NCBI RefSeq assembly: GCF_014203115.1
Contig: NZ_JACHIJ010000002.1
Coordinates: 868,001 to 932,000 of the forward strand
DNA: 64,000 nt
Source: Afipia massiliensis
GTDB taxonomy: Bacteria > Pseudomonadota > Alphaproteobacteria > Rhizobiales > Xanthobacteraceae
Direction: 5' to 3'
Shown here: positions 43,988-52,391 of the stretch, piece by piece
How positions within the stretch are numbered: the stretch's first letter is position 1
How the letters are laid out: every line of letters begins with the position of its first letter
Notes under the pieces: model-generated
What the model saw: only the letters and a program-made list of their open reading frames with translations
Databases searched by the model: none
Told to the model about the DNA's origin: nothing
Program-made: the position numbers and the translations under genes

Positions 43988-44086
43988 GGGCGTTTCTCCA
44001 ACTGAAAAATGATGTTGGCGACAGCTTTAAAGCGATCCGGCGCGGACCGCTAGTGTGGGATCGCGATAAATCGCAAGCAGCTTGAA

Positions 44087-44911
44087 TCAATTGCCGTTGG
44101 CGTTGAGCATCTGGTTCATGGTGCGCGACGGCTCGGAGCAGCCGGCCTCACCGACGATCTTCGCCGGCACGCCTGCCACCGTGACGTTGTTCGGCACATC
44201 TTTCAACACCACCGAGCCTGACGCCACGCGCGCGCAGTGGCCGACTTCGATGTTGCCGAGAATCTTCGCGCCTGCGCCGAGCATCACGCCGTGACGAATC
44301 TTCGGATGCCGGTCCTCGTTTTCCTTGCCGGTGCCGCCAAGCGTCACGCCGTGCAGGATCGATACATCGTCCTCGATTACCGCGGTCTCGCCGACAACGA
44401 AGCCGGTGGCGTGGTCGAGGAAAATACCGCGGCCGATTTTTGCGGCAGGATTGATGTCGGTCTGGAACTCGGCCGATGAGCGGCTCTGAATGTAGTAGGC
44501 AAAATCCCTGCGGCCGTTGTGATACAGCCAGTGCGCAAGCCGGTGCGCCTGAAGAGCATGGAAGCCCTTGAAGTAGAGCAGCGCGTCGATGAAACGCGAT
44601 ACCGCCGGATCGCGGTCGTACACCGCCACGAGATCGGCACGGAACGCATTGCCCAGATCAGGATCGGCTTCGATCGCGTCATTGTAGGCCTGACGGATCA
44701 GATCGCCGGACAGCGCCGAATGATCGAGACGCTCGGCGATACGATGCACCACCGCATCCTCGAGCCGGTCGTGATGCAACACGCTCGAATAGATGAAGGT
44801 CGCAAGCTCGGGCTCGCGCTGCACGATCTCCTCGGCCTCGCCCCGGATACGGGTCCAGACGGGATCGACGGTCGAGAGGGCCGTCTTCGTATCGAGATGG
44901 TGCTTGGCCAT
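44087..44911 (-). CDS. cysE: Serine O-acetyltransferase
   Basis: Makes O-acetylserine from serine and acetyl-CoA, the committed step to cysteine. The 274-residue protein has the N-terminal helical domain (about 1-140) and the C-terminal hexapeptide beta-helix: SSAEFQTDINPAAKIGRGIF, DHATGFVVGETAVIEDDVSI, LHGVTLGGTGKENEDRHPKI. Active-site His in LDHATG and in RHGVMLG are present. The length is typical of the family. The start at 44911 is chosen over 44980. The family is often feedback-inhibited by cysteine at its C-terminus. Confidence 0.95.
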   Translation of the reverse strand: MAKHHLDTKTALSTVDPVWTRIRGEAEEIVQREPELATFIYSSVLHHDRLEDAVVHRIAERLDHSALSGDLIRQAYNDAIEADPDLGNAFRADLVAVYDRDPAVSRFIDALLYFKGFHALQAHRLAHWLYHNGRRDFAYYIQSRSSAEFQTDINPAAKIGRGIFLDHATGFVVGETAVIEDDVSILHGVTLGGTGKENEDRHPKIRHGVMLGAGAKILGNIEVGHCARVASGSVVLKDVPNNVTVAGVPAKIVGEAGCSEPSRTMNQMLNANGN

Positions 44912-45046
44912 GTAAGGAGTCCGGCTGATGGGCGTTGAGGATATCTTACCACATAATGGACTGTTGGAAGGCCGCAACATCCAGCAAGGTTGACGCTGGA
45001 ATAATAATCTCCCCGCCCCGTAGAATAATTATCTACGCGCTTCCGC

Positions 45047-45799
45047 TCAGGCGTGCTTTGCAAGGAACTCCAGCACGCCGTCTTTATAAACGCGGTCGCC
45101 AACCGCGCGCATGTGATCGCGGTTTGGAATATCAAGCACTTGCGACCCGGGAATGACCTCCGCGAGCCGCTGTGCGGACCCCGCGATGTCATCGGTCGTC
45201 CCCACTGCGATCAGCGTGGGAACGGCAATCGCGGCCGCTTCCTCGCGCGTCATCAAGCGCCGCGAGCCGCGCAGGCATGCAGCAAGCGCTCTGCGATCCG
45301 AGCGGGTCTGATCTGCAAACGCCCGAAACGTCCGGCCGACCGGATCGGTGACGTCATCGAGCGACGCAGCTTCCAGCGCGGAGGCGACATTCTCGCCCGG
45401 GCCGCCGCCTTCGATCAAACCCATGCCGATGCCGCCGAGGATCGCCGTGCGCAGCCGCTCCGGATTGCGCTGGCCGAGATACGCGGTGATGCGTCCGCCC
45501 ATCGAGTAACCCATCATGTCGGCACGCGCGATGTTCAGATGATCCATCAGCGCGCGCACGTCACCGGCCATGGTGCCGATGTGATATTCTTCGGAATCGT
45601 ACAGCTTCGCGGAATCACCGTGACCGCGATTGTCGAGCGCGATGACGCGCCGCCCCGCTTTCGTCAGAGTCGAAACCCACGTCGGATAAACCCAGTTCAC
45701 GTTCTTGGTGGATGCGAAGCCGTGCACGAGGATGATCGGGTCGCCCTCGCCCTCATCGAGATACGCAATTTCAACGGAGCCGTTGTGAAAGCTCGGCAT
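45047..45799 (-). CDS. Alpha/beta hydrolase
   Basis: A 250-residue cytoplasmic hydrolase. The HGFASTKNVNW oxyanion region, nucleophile Ser in MGYSMGGRI and catalytic His in NRDHMRAVG are clear. It resembles 3-oxoadipate enol-lactonase and chloroperoxidase-type esterases, but no specific pathway gene is adjacent. The start at 45799 (MPSFHNGSVEIAYLDEGEG) begins the domain; the frame opens upstream to 45874. Confidence 0.87.
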   Translation of the reverse strand: MPSFHNGSVEIAYLDEGEGDPIILVHGFASTKNVNWVYPTWVSTLTKAGRRVIALDNRGHGDSAKLYDSEEYHIGTMAGDVRALMDHLNIARADMMGYSMGGRITAYLGQRNPERLRTAILGGIGMGLIEGGGPGENVASALEAASLDDVTDPVGRTFRAFADQTRSDRRALAACLRGSRRLMTREEAAAIAVPTLIAVGTTDDIAGSAQRLAEVIPGSQVLDIPNRDHMRAVGDRVYKDGVLEFLAKHA

Positions 45800-45892
45800 C
45801 GGATGGTCCAGTGTTGGGAAAGATGATGTGACCGGAACGGTCGTGATATGCGGGTGCAGTTTATCCGGATGCAACGCGCCTGACCAGATGCG

Positions 45893-47017
45893 TCAGATCG
45901 CGTGCTGAGCTTGCGCCGCTGCGAGTTCGCGCCGCGCACGTTTGAGTTTGGAGCGTTGAATCCATGACAGCGTGAGCCGCTCGGTCGTTGCCTTGATCGA
46001 GGTGATAAAACCGAACAGCGCCAGCAATGCAGCGAACACCCACCACGCCAGATTGAATGCGCCTGCAGTCAGCAGCAGCGCGCCGCGCCCGAGAATTTTC
46101 ACGATGGCGCGGGTCTGGCTGCCTTTGGATTCCGCGAGCTTCGCCGCGCGCGCGACATCCTTCGGTCCGTCGGCGATGCGCAGCACATCGAGCGCGCCTT
46201 TGGTGCCGGCCTTCTCGCCAACACGGCCGACATCCTTGGCAAGACGCACCAGCGCACCCGCCTTCTCCGCCTTGAACGCGGCCTTCATCGCGCTGATGGT
46301 CTGGCTCGGACGCGTAATCGATGCGGTGGCGACCGCCTGCTGCAGCATCGGCGCATCGACCACGCCGCGCGCCGAGCGGCCCGCCCATTCGGTGAGGCCT
46401 GCGCCGAGGCGGCCGACCTTGCGGGCGTCCTTCACCATCGACAGGCCGGCGCGAACAGGCGTCGCGCCGCCGACCGACACATAGGTCGCCGCTGTGACCA
46501 CAAGGCCGACGCTTGCCAGCCCGAGCACCAGCTGGTCGGCGTCCTCGCCCATCGCGAGCCGCTTGCCCTCGCGCACCACGTCTCGGATGTCGCCGTAAAC
46601 GAACAGATCGCCGGCGACGGTGCCGGAGAGACTGGCCATATCATTGACCTCGCCTGTCACGAAGCCGGCGGCAAAGCGCCGCGCCGTACTGGCCGCGGAA
46701 TTTTCATCGGCCACCGCGGCATCGACGCGCTCGGTCACGCCGGGCGGCAGCTTGATACCCTTGTCCTGCGCCAGATCTGCGAAGCTTTTTGCGAGATCCG
46801 CGTCGTTGGCTTCGAGCGCCCGCGCAATGCCGTCCCCGATAACGGCTTCGTTGTTTCGCAGGGCAGAATCGACCAGCAGGTCCGACAATTGCGGCGGATC
46901 GTCCTGTGCCTGAAACAGCGCCGCGGCATCGCGCGCATGCGGCCACACCACGGCGAATACAGCCACTGAGGCGACCGCGGCCGCAAGTGTCAAACCGATG
47001 CGCCGGGCTGGTTTCAT
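45893..47017 (-). CDS. Membrane-associated hypothetical protein (374 aa)
   Basis: Unrecognised. An N-terminal helix (RIGLTLAAAVASVAVFAVVW) may be an anchor or signal. The middle contains a hydrophobic segment (LVLGLASVGLVVTAATYVSV) and a repeat-poor helical region with many Lys/Ala/Gly. Two more helices lie near the C-terminus (LLLTAGAFNLAWWVFAALLA), then a charged tail (RSKLKRARRELAAAQAQH). The ATG at 47017 follows AAAGGACAACC imperfectly. A longer opening to 47599 crosses two other genes and is rejected. The neighbour to its left is the hydrolase gene on the same strand. Confidence 0.72.
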   Translation of the reverse strand: MKPARRIGLTLAAAVASVAVFAVVWPHARDAAALFQAQDDPPQLSDLLVDSALRNNEAVIGDGIARALEANDADLAKSFADLAQDKGIKLPPGVTERVDAAVADENSAASTARRFAAGFVTGEVNDMASLSGTVAGDLFVYGDIRDVVREGKRLAMGEDADQLVLGLASVGLVVTAATYVSVGGATPVRAGLSMVKDARKVGRLGAGLTEWAGRSARGVVDAPMLQQAVATASITRPSQTISAMKAAFKAEKAGALVRLAKDVGRVGEKAGTKGALDVLRIADGPKDVARAAKLAESKGSQTRAIVKILGRGALLLTAGAFNLAWWVFAALLALFGFITSIKATTERLTLSWIQRSKLKRARRELAAAQAQHAI

Positions 47018-47326
47018 TGCAAAGGACAACCTTTCAGCAGGCCCCGGGTTCAAAATCCGTACTCGGCTAAGCCTGTGACTCGCCGATGACATGGTGTGCC
47101 GTTTTTCGGACACAACCTCCCCAACGAAAGAAGGGCTTTCCCAAGGCGGCAAGATTGTGTCGAATTCACATGCTGACACTGTGGCGATTGGACGAATCCA
47201 GCGCCGCCGTCTAGGAACTAGGAATAAGTCGTATCGCTCGGTAATATGAACAGCAGCGGCTGCGTCGTCGCTGTTTGCCGGGGTATGGGCAAAGACGCAA
47301 AAGACCAGGATTGGGGTAGAATTGCT
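47018..47326. other. Divergent intergenic region without a gene
   Basis: A 309-base gap between the minus-strand hypothetical and the plus-strand zinc-finger gene. It must hold two divergent promoters. The only small feature noticed is CTAGGAACTAGGAATA, a short tandem. No RNA or repeat recognised. Confidence 0.5.
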
Positions 47327-47572
47327 ATGGCGGATCACGTCGTCCCTCACTTTCATAACGATGCGGGCGTGGCCATCATCGAAATTGGCTCTCGGGAGTT
47401 CATGTGCGTCGGCGCGAATCCGCCGTTCGATCATCCGCACGTATTTCTCGACCTCGGCGACGATAACGAGATCATCTGCCCCTATTGCTCGACGCTGTAT
47501 CGCTATGCCGCCGATCTGAAGGCCGGCGAAGCACGCCCTCCTGAGTGCGTGCTGAAGGACAAGGTCGCCTAA
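47327..47572 (+). CDS. zf-CHCC zinc-finger protein (NDUFS6-like)
   Basis: An 81-residue protein of the CHCC zinc-finger family, homologous to the NDUFS6 / 13 kDa accessory subunit of mitochondrial complex I. The four ligands are visible: Cys in EFMCVGANPPFDHPHVFL, His in the same segment, then Cys-x2-Cys in IICPYCSTLYRY. In alphaproteobacteria such proteins are found with respiratory complex I. The start at 47327 is chosen because the family begins shortly before; the frame opens to 47246. The next gene, an FAD monooxygenase, begins seven bases after its stop, implying translational coupling. Confidence 0.88.
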   Translation: MADHVVPHFHNDAGVAIIEIGSREFMCVGANPPFDHPHVFLDLGDDNEIICPYCSTLYRYAADLKAGEARPPECVLKDKVA

Positions 47573-47579
47573 AAAACCC

Positions 47580-48773
47580 GTGACCGATTCACGCACCATC
47601 GTCGTTGCTGGTGCGGGTATAGGAGGACTGACGGCCGCACTGACGCTTGCTCAGCGCGGTTTCCGCGTCATCGTGCTTGAGCGCACCGAAAAGCTCGAAG
47701 AAGCCGGCGCCGGGCTGCAACTGTCACCCAATGCCAGCCGCATCCTGATTGATCTCGGTCTCGAGCCGCTGCTTGCCCCTCATGTGATCGCGCCTGAGTC
47801 GATCAGCATCATGACGGCCCGCACGGCTAAGGAAATCGGCCGGATACCGCTCGGCGAAGCCGCTACCCTCCGTTACGGCGCGCCCTACTGGATCGTCCGC
47901 CGAGCCGACCTGCAATCCGCGCTGCTGGCGCGCGTAACCAACCATCCCGACATCGATCTGCGGCTCGGCGCACAGTTCGAGGACGTCGCCGTCTACCCGA
48001 AGGGCGTCACGGTGGTTCAGCGCCGCGCCACGACGCGACAGCAGGAGCAGGCTCTGGCGCTCATTGGCGCCGACGGTGTCTGGTCCAGCGTCCGCCACGA
48101 AATTTTCCCCGAGGCGAAGCCGCAATTCACCGGCAGCATCGCCTGGCGCGGCACCGTCGATGCGGCGCAACTGCCGAGCGGCTTCATGACGCAGCGCGTG
48201 CAACTCTGGATGGGCGCGAACGCGCATCTCGTCGCCTATCCGATGTCGGGCGGCAAGCGCATTAACATGGTCGCCATCGTCTCGGGCCAATGGAACAGGC
48301 CGGGCTGGAGCGAGCCCGGCGACGTGGTGGAAATCGCCAATCATTTCGCAGATCCGCACTGGCCGATCGCCGCGCGCATGATAATCGGCGCGGTCGATAG
48401 CTGGCGGAAGTGGGCACTGTTCGCCATGCGCGACGGCGGCACATGGAACAAGGGGCCGATTGCGCTCCTGGGCGACGCCTCGCACGCGATGCTGCCGTTC
48501 GCGGCGCAGGGTGCGGGCATGGCAATCGAGGACGCCGCGGTGATCGCGAAATGCCTGGAAGCCTCATCAGGAAATCCAACTGCGGCATTCACGCAATACG
48601 CCCGCCAGCGCGCGCCGCGCGTGACGCGCGTCCAGCGAACGGCCCGCAAGAACGGCCAGACCTATCACCTCAGTGGGCCGGTCGGCTTCGCGCGCGATCA
48701 GGTCATCAGGATGCTGGGCGGATCACGCCTGCTGTCGAAGCAGGACTGGATCTACGACTGGCGAATGTCCTGA
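47580..48773 (+). CDS. FAD-dependent aromatic monooxygenase (salicylate-hydroxylase-like)
   Basis: A 397-residue class A flavin monooxygenase. The Rossmann GxGxxG motif is GAGIGGLTAALTLAQRG (FAD), the DG motif GADGVWSSVR, and the FAD-ribityl motif GDASHAMLPFAAQGAGMAIE. The overall pattern fits salicylate 1-monooxygenase / 6-hydroxynicotinate 3-monooxygenase; ring hydroxylation with NAD(P)H and O2 is expected, substrate unknown. It uses GTG as start and follows the zinc-finger gene by seven bases. No adjacent ring-cleavage genes. Confidence 0.88.
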   Translation: MTDSRTIVVAGAGIGGLTAALTLAQRGFRVIVLERTEKLEEAGAGLQLSPNASRILIDLGLEPLLAPHVIAPESISIMTARTAKEIGRIPLGEAATLRYGAPYWIVRRADLQSALLARVTNHPDIDLRLGAQFEDVAVYPKGVTVVQRRATTRQQEQALALIGADGVWSSVRHEIFPEAKPQFTGSIAWRGTVDAAQLPSGFMTQRVQLWMGANAHLVAYPMSGGKRINMVAIVSGQWNRPGWSEPGDVVEIANHFADPHWPIAARMIIGAVDSWRKWALFAMRDGGTWNKGPIALLGDASHAMLPFAAQGAGMAIEDAAVIAKCLEASSGNPTAAFTQYARQRAPRVTRVQRTARKNGQTYHLSGPVGFARDQVIRMLGGSRLLSKQDWIYDWRMS

Positions 48774-48794
48774 CGCGCTGCGCCGTCAGCAACA

Positions 48795-49244
48795 TCAGCG
48801 GCGGCGCTTGCCGCTCGGCGCGGCGGCGGCCGGAGGCGGCGCGAGTTCGGCGCTGCAGTTGTTGCGGGCGAGCTTTTCGTCGATGGCGTCGCGCTGCGCA
48901 CGCTGCGCGCGGTAGTCCGTCTGATAGGCCAGACCCGATACCAGCGCCCCGCCCGCGCCGGTTTCCGCCTTGGCCATCAGGCCTTCGAGTTCGACCACGC
49001 GGTCGTTGGTGGTTTTGCGCGCCGTCGCAAGCTGCTGGCAATTGTAGAGATCATACTTCGAAGGATCGACAAACACGCTCGATCCAAAGGGCGACTCGCC
49101 ACCGCTCGCGCAAGCGCCGAGGCCGATCGCCAGCGCGCCCAGCACGGCGAGACGCAGCCCGGCCGCCCGCAGCCGCGCGGGATCGCAATTCAGATCTTCA
49201 GTTGTGAACCCGTGTTTCATGCGCGTCGTGTTGCCGGTCTTCAT
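48795..49244 (-). CDS. Putative lipoprotein
   Basis: A 149-residue protein with a hydrophobic stretch ending in a lipobox (LAVLGALAIGLGAC-AS) after an unusually long N-terminal part of ~45 residues, so translation may start later, for example at Met9 (49220). The mature part has a helical region (YDLYNCQQLATARKTTNDRV; AQRAQRDAIDEKLARNNCSA) with two cysteines and a Pro/Ala end. Function unknown; the family is common in rhizobia. Confidence 0.72.
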   Translation of the reverse strand: MKTGNTTRMKHGFTTEDLNCDPARLRAAGLRLAVLGALAIGLGACASGGESPFGSSVFVDPSKYDLYNCQQLATARKTTNDRVVELEGLMAKAETGAGGALVSGLAYQTDYRAQRAQRDAIDEKLARNNCSAELAPPPAAAAPSGKRRR

Positions 49245-49283
49245 GTTGAATTTGTGGTGGTGACAGTAGCATGAGGTGGCGGA

Positions 49284-49490
49284 TCAAAGCGTTTCTTGCT
49301 TGTGGCCGCATTCCTTGCAGACGAACTTGACGCGGATCGCGCCCTTCTCCGCCAGAACACGATTTGCCTTGCCGCACTTGCCGCAGGTTGTCTCGATCCG
49401 CGTATTGCCCTGCTTGACCACAAGGGCCTTGCGCTCCATCGCCTCGCGAACGAGGCGCTCGGTTTCTTCGCGCAGGGCTTTCTTGTCCAT
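49284..49490 (-). CDS. Small zinc-ribbon protein
   Basis: A 68-residue protein with a helical N-terminus (KKALREETERLVREAMERKA) and a C-terminal zinc ribbon of two CxxC knuckles (TCGKCGKANR and FVCKECGHKQ). Zinc ribbons of this size can bind DNA, RNA or proteins; no function is assigned. It lies 39 bases from the lipoprotein gene on the same strand. Confidence 0.78.
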   Translation of the reverse strand: MDKKALREETERLVREAMERKALVVKQGNTRIETTCGKCGKANRVLAEKGAIRVKFVCKECGHKQETL

Positions 49491-49934
49491 TTTTCAATCC
49501 TTCGATCGGCAGGTCCGATCACGCGTTAAAGCTCGACGTGCGGCAACGAAGCGCACGACATTACCACCGAGAAACTTTAAGTCCTTTTGTATATTTCAAC
49601 ATGGATGTCAAAGTGTACAGGAAGCTCAATCAGATTTCCTTTGGCGCACTTGTCCTTGCCGCTTGACGTTCTCCCGAAAGCTGAAGCCCTCGCCCCCTCT
49701 CGGCATGTCCATTGCGCACCACCAGCAGCCGTTTCCGCGATAGCCTTGAGCCGGCACGCGATGATAGAGTTCAAGCCGTTCAAGCTGCGCCCGACCGGCC
49801 GCTGCATTCAGTGACCGCGATCACAGCGTCCCGTCAGATACATCCAACGCCGATGCGTCGACGTTGGCTCCCGCGAAAAGTTCTCCGCTATCAGCTTCAA
49901 TTCTGGAATTCAAAACGCAAAAGGAGATTGCACA
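49491..49934. other. 444-base intergenic region
   Basis: No convincing gene. A 21-codon frame at 49601-49666 encodes MDVKVYRKLNQISFGALVLA then Ala and stop, which looks like the beginning of a secreted protein cut short by a stop codon; it may be a remnant or chance. The right end holds AAAAGGAGATT, the ribosome site of the amidohydrolase gene. Confidence 0.4.
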
Positions 49935-51365
49935 ATGAACTCAAAAGGAGAGTTGAGCACGTTGTGTGGCCTGGCGATGGCCAGGAATCCGAAACGCATC
50001 CTGGGTCCATCGCTGCTGTCGGCGGCGATCTTCATCGGACTTTGCCAGGCGGGTCTGGCGCAAGCGCCGAGTTCGGCGCCTCCCTCCGCTTCTGCCAGCG
50101 ACGGGGTCACACTTTTTCAGAACGTCCGCATCTTCGACGGCAAGAATGCTGCGTTGTCCGATCCGGCGAATGTACTGGTCCGGGGCAACAAGATCGAGCG
50201 CATCTCCATCGCGCCCATTCCGGTGGATCGCAGAGCCGACACCCGCATCGTCGACGGCGGCGGCAAGACGCTGATGCCCGGCCTGATCGACGCGCATTGG
50301 CACGCGATGCTGATACGGGGGACCGTGGCGCAGTCGTTCGGAGACGTCGGCTACAACAATCTCGCGGCCGGCGAGGAGGCGACAGACACCCTCATGCGCG
50401 GCTTCACCACCGTTCGCGACGTCGGCGGGCCGGCGTTCGGCCTCAAGCGCGCCATCGACGAAGGCATCGTCAAGGGCCCGCGCATCTATCCGTCCGGGGC
50501 GATGATCACGGTCACCAGCGGGCATGGCGATTTCCGCCAGCTCACGGATTTGCCGCGCGCGAGCGGCGCGCTCACCCGCATGGAACTGGTCGGCGGCGCC
50601 GTGGTCGCGGACAGCCCCGACGAGGTGCGCGTGCGCGTGCGCGAACAGCTCATGCAGGGCGCGTCTCAAGTGAAGTTGACGGCGGGCGGCGGCGTGTCGT
50701 CGCCCTTCAGTCCGCTCGATGTGACCACCTTCACCGGAGCCGAGTTGCGCGCCGCGGTCGAAGCGGCCGAGAACTGGGGCACGTATGTCGTCGCGCACGC
50801 CTTCACGCCGGCTGCGATCCGTAGCGCTATCGCGGCGGGCGTGAAGTGCCTCGAACACGGCACGCTGATGGACGAAGAAACCGCCCAACTGATTGCCGAG
50901 AAGGGCATCTGGCTGAGCACGCAGCCGCTCCCTGAGGCCTTGAAGCTGGGCTTTCCTGTGGGTTCTGTCCAGCGCGACAAAGCGGAAGAGGTCTGGCCCG
51001 GTATCGCCAGAACCTACGAGTTCGCAAAGAAGTACAAGATCAAGACGGCGTGGGGCACCGACGTCCTGTTCTCCGCCGCGCTGGCAAAGCAGCAAGGTGC
51101 TATCCTCGCCTCGCTCACCCGCTGGTACACGCCCGCCGAGGCGCTGATCATGGCGACCTCGACCAACGCCGAACTCTTGCAGTTGTCGGGCAAGCGCAAT
51201 CCCTATCCCGGCAAGCTCGGCGTGGTGGAGCAAGGCGCGTTTGCCGACCTGCTGCTGGTCGATGGCAATCCGCTGGAAAATATCAATCTCGTCGCAGAGC
51301 CCGGCAAGAATTTTCTGGTCATCATGAAGGACGGCGTCATCTACAAGAACGCACTGGCCAAGTGA
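49935..51365 (+). CDS. Exported amidohydrolase-family protein
   Basis: A 476-residue metal-dependent hydrolase of the imidazolonepropionase-like amidohydrolase superfamily. A leader (about 1-42: LGPSLLSAAIFIGLCQAGLA-QA) suggests export. Metal-site motifs: LMPGLIDAHWHAM, the bridging Lys candidate in SQVKLTAGGGVSSP, His in YVVAHAFTP, His in CLEHGTLMD and Asp in AWGTDVLFS. Known relatives hydrolyse dipeptides, prolidase-type substrates or organophosphates; the substrate is unknown. AAAGGAG precedes the ATG. It is a single gene, next to tRNA-Leu. Confidence 0.87.
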   Translation: MNSKGELSTLCGLAMARNPKRILGPSLLSAAIFIGLCQAGLAQAPSSAPPSASASDGVTLFQNVRIFDGKNAALSDPANVLVRGNKIERISIAPIPVDRRADTRIVDGGGKTLMPGLIDAHWHAMLIRGTVAQSFGDVGYNNLAAGEEATDTLMRGFTTVRDVGGPAFGLKRAIDEGIVKGPRIYPSGAMITVTSGHGDFRQLTDLPRASGALTRMELVGGAVVADSPDEVRVRVREQLMQGASQVKLTAGGGVSSPFSPLDVTTFTGAELRAAVEAAENWGTYVVAHAFTPAAIRSAIAAGVKCLEHGTLMDEETAQLIAEKGIWLSTQPLPEALKLGFPVGSVQRDKAEEVWPGIARTYEFAKKYKIKTAWGTDVLFSAALAKQQGAILASLTRWYTPAEALIMATSTNAELLQLSGKRNPYPGKLGVVEQGAFADLLLVDGNPLENINLVAEPGKNFLVIMKDGVIYKNALAK

Positions 51366-51502
51366 GGATCAAGTGAGGACCGATTGAGCGCGCATACCGA
51401 TGGTGCGCCCGATTTCTCGCCGCGTATTCGCGCGTACCTGCCGACGGTCTCTCGCTGAGACATCCATCTCAAGAACACCTGGCGAAAGAACTCGCGGCAA
51501 CT

Positions 51503-51589
51503 TGGTGCGGACGGCGGGAATCGAACCCGCACGACGTTGCCATCGAGGGATTTTAAGTCCCTTGCGTCTACCAATTCCGCCACGTCCGC
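51503..51589 (-). tRNA. tRNA-Leu (UAA)
   Basis: Class II tRNA read from 51589: acceptor GCGGACG, D arm with GGAATTGGTAGAC, anticodon loop CTTAAAA (anticodon TAA), long variable arm, T arm GGTTCGATTCC, acceptor and encoded ACCA to 51503. Confidence 0.96.
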
Positions 51590-51755
51590 GCGCGCGGGTT
51601 GTAGCATTGTGACGGCGAGCGCGCCACAGCACACAGCGAGCTTTAAACACTTAACGTTGCTGCAGTTTCCCGGCGGGCAAGCCTCAGCTTGTCCTGCGCA
51701 AAAAGCCCGTAGATGACTAGCCAGCCTCGGGGGAGGTCATGCATGGCCGGCTGGC

Positions 51756-52223
51756 TTACAACCGTGGGTCAGGCTCGCGATCCGACGCTTTCGACTCCGG
51801 CTGGTTGACGAGACTCTCGAGCACTTCGCCGACCATCGTGCCGTGTCCGGCATACTGCCGTTTGATGTCGGCGACATATGTCGTCGCGGCATTCAGGCGC
51901 TGGGCAAGCACCGTCGCGACCAGCAGCGTCACAGCGGAATTCTCGCGCAGGAACCCGGCGCCATCATCGATTTTGTAAACGGTGGAGCCGGTCGCGGCCC
52001 GGACTGTCCCAGTGTGCGGCTGGCCGAGCAGCACCGACATTTCGCCGAGGATTGCGCCCGGCTCGGTGACGACCGCGATAATGGTGTCACCCTTGAGAAC
52101 CTCAAGTTCACCCTCGATCAGGATAAACAGATCGCCGGTGGTTTCGCCTTCCCGGATCAGCAACGTTTTCGCGGGAACATACGTTTCCGCCCGGCCCTTG
52201 CAGTGTTCGAGAACTGCACGCAT
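51756..52223 (-). CDS. Cyclic-nucleotide-binding domain protein lacking a DNA-binding domain
   Basis: A 155-residue protein whose residues ~15-115 match the cNMP-binding domain (KTLLIREGETTGDLFILIEG; ILGEMSVLLGQPHTGTVRAA). The phosphate-binding cassette Gly-Glu-x-Ser/Ala is present (GEMSVLLGQPHTGTVRA), but the Arg that grips cAMP is replaced by His-Thr-Gly-Thr, so ligand specificity is uncertain. Unlike Crp/Fnr proteins there is no helix-turn-helix after it; only a short helical end (QRLNAATTYVADIKRQYAGH). GAGGC precedes the start at 52223. It diverges from the crotonase gene. Confidence 0.8.
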   Translation of the reverse strand: MRAVLEHCKGRAETYVPAKTLLIREGETTGDLFILIEGELEVLKGDTIIAVVTEPGAILGEMSVLLGQPHTGTVRAATGSTVYKIDDGAGFLRENSAVTLLVATVLAQRLNAATTYVADIKRQYAGHGTMVGEVLESLVNQPESKASDREPDPRL

Positions 52224-52391
52224 GGCTGCCTCACGTCGATCTAGCAAGGCTACGCGCGGCAGGCCGGAACGTCCATCGCATAGTTGTGTCCCGTTTGCGA
52301 AAATTGCCAGCGCTTCGACAGACGCGCTAGGGTATCCGCCTGGTTCGCCCTCGCGCGAACATAAAACAAACAAGCTGGAGGATACGCGGCG

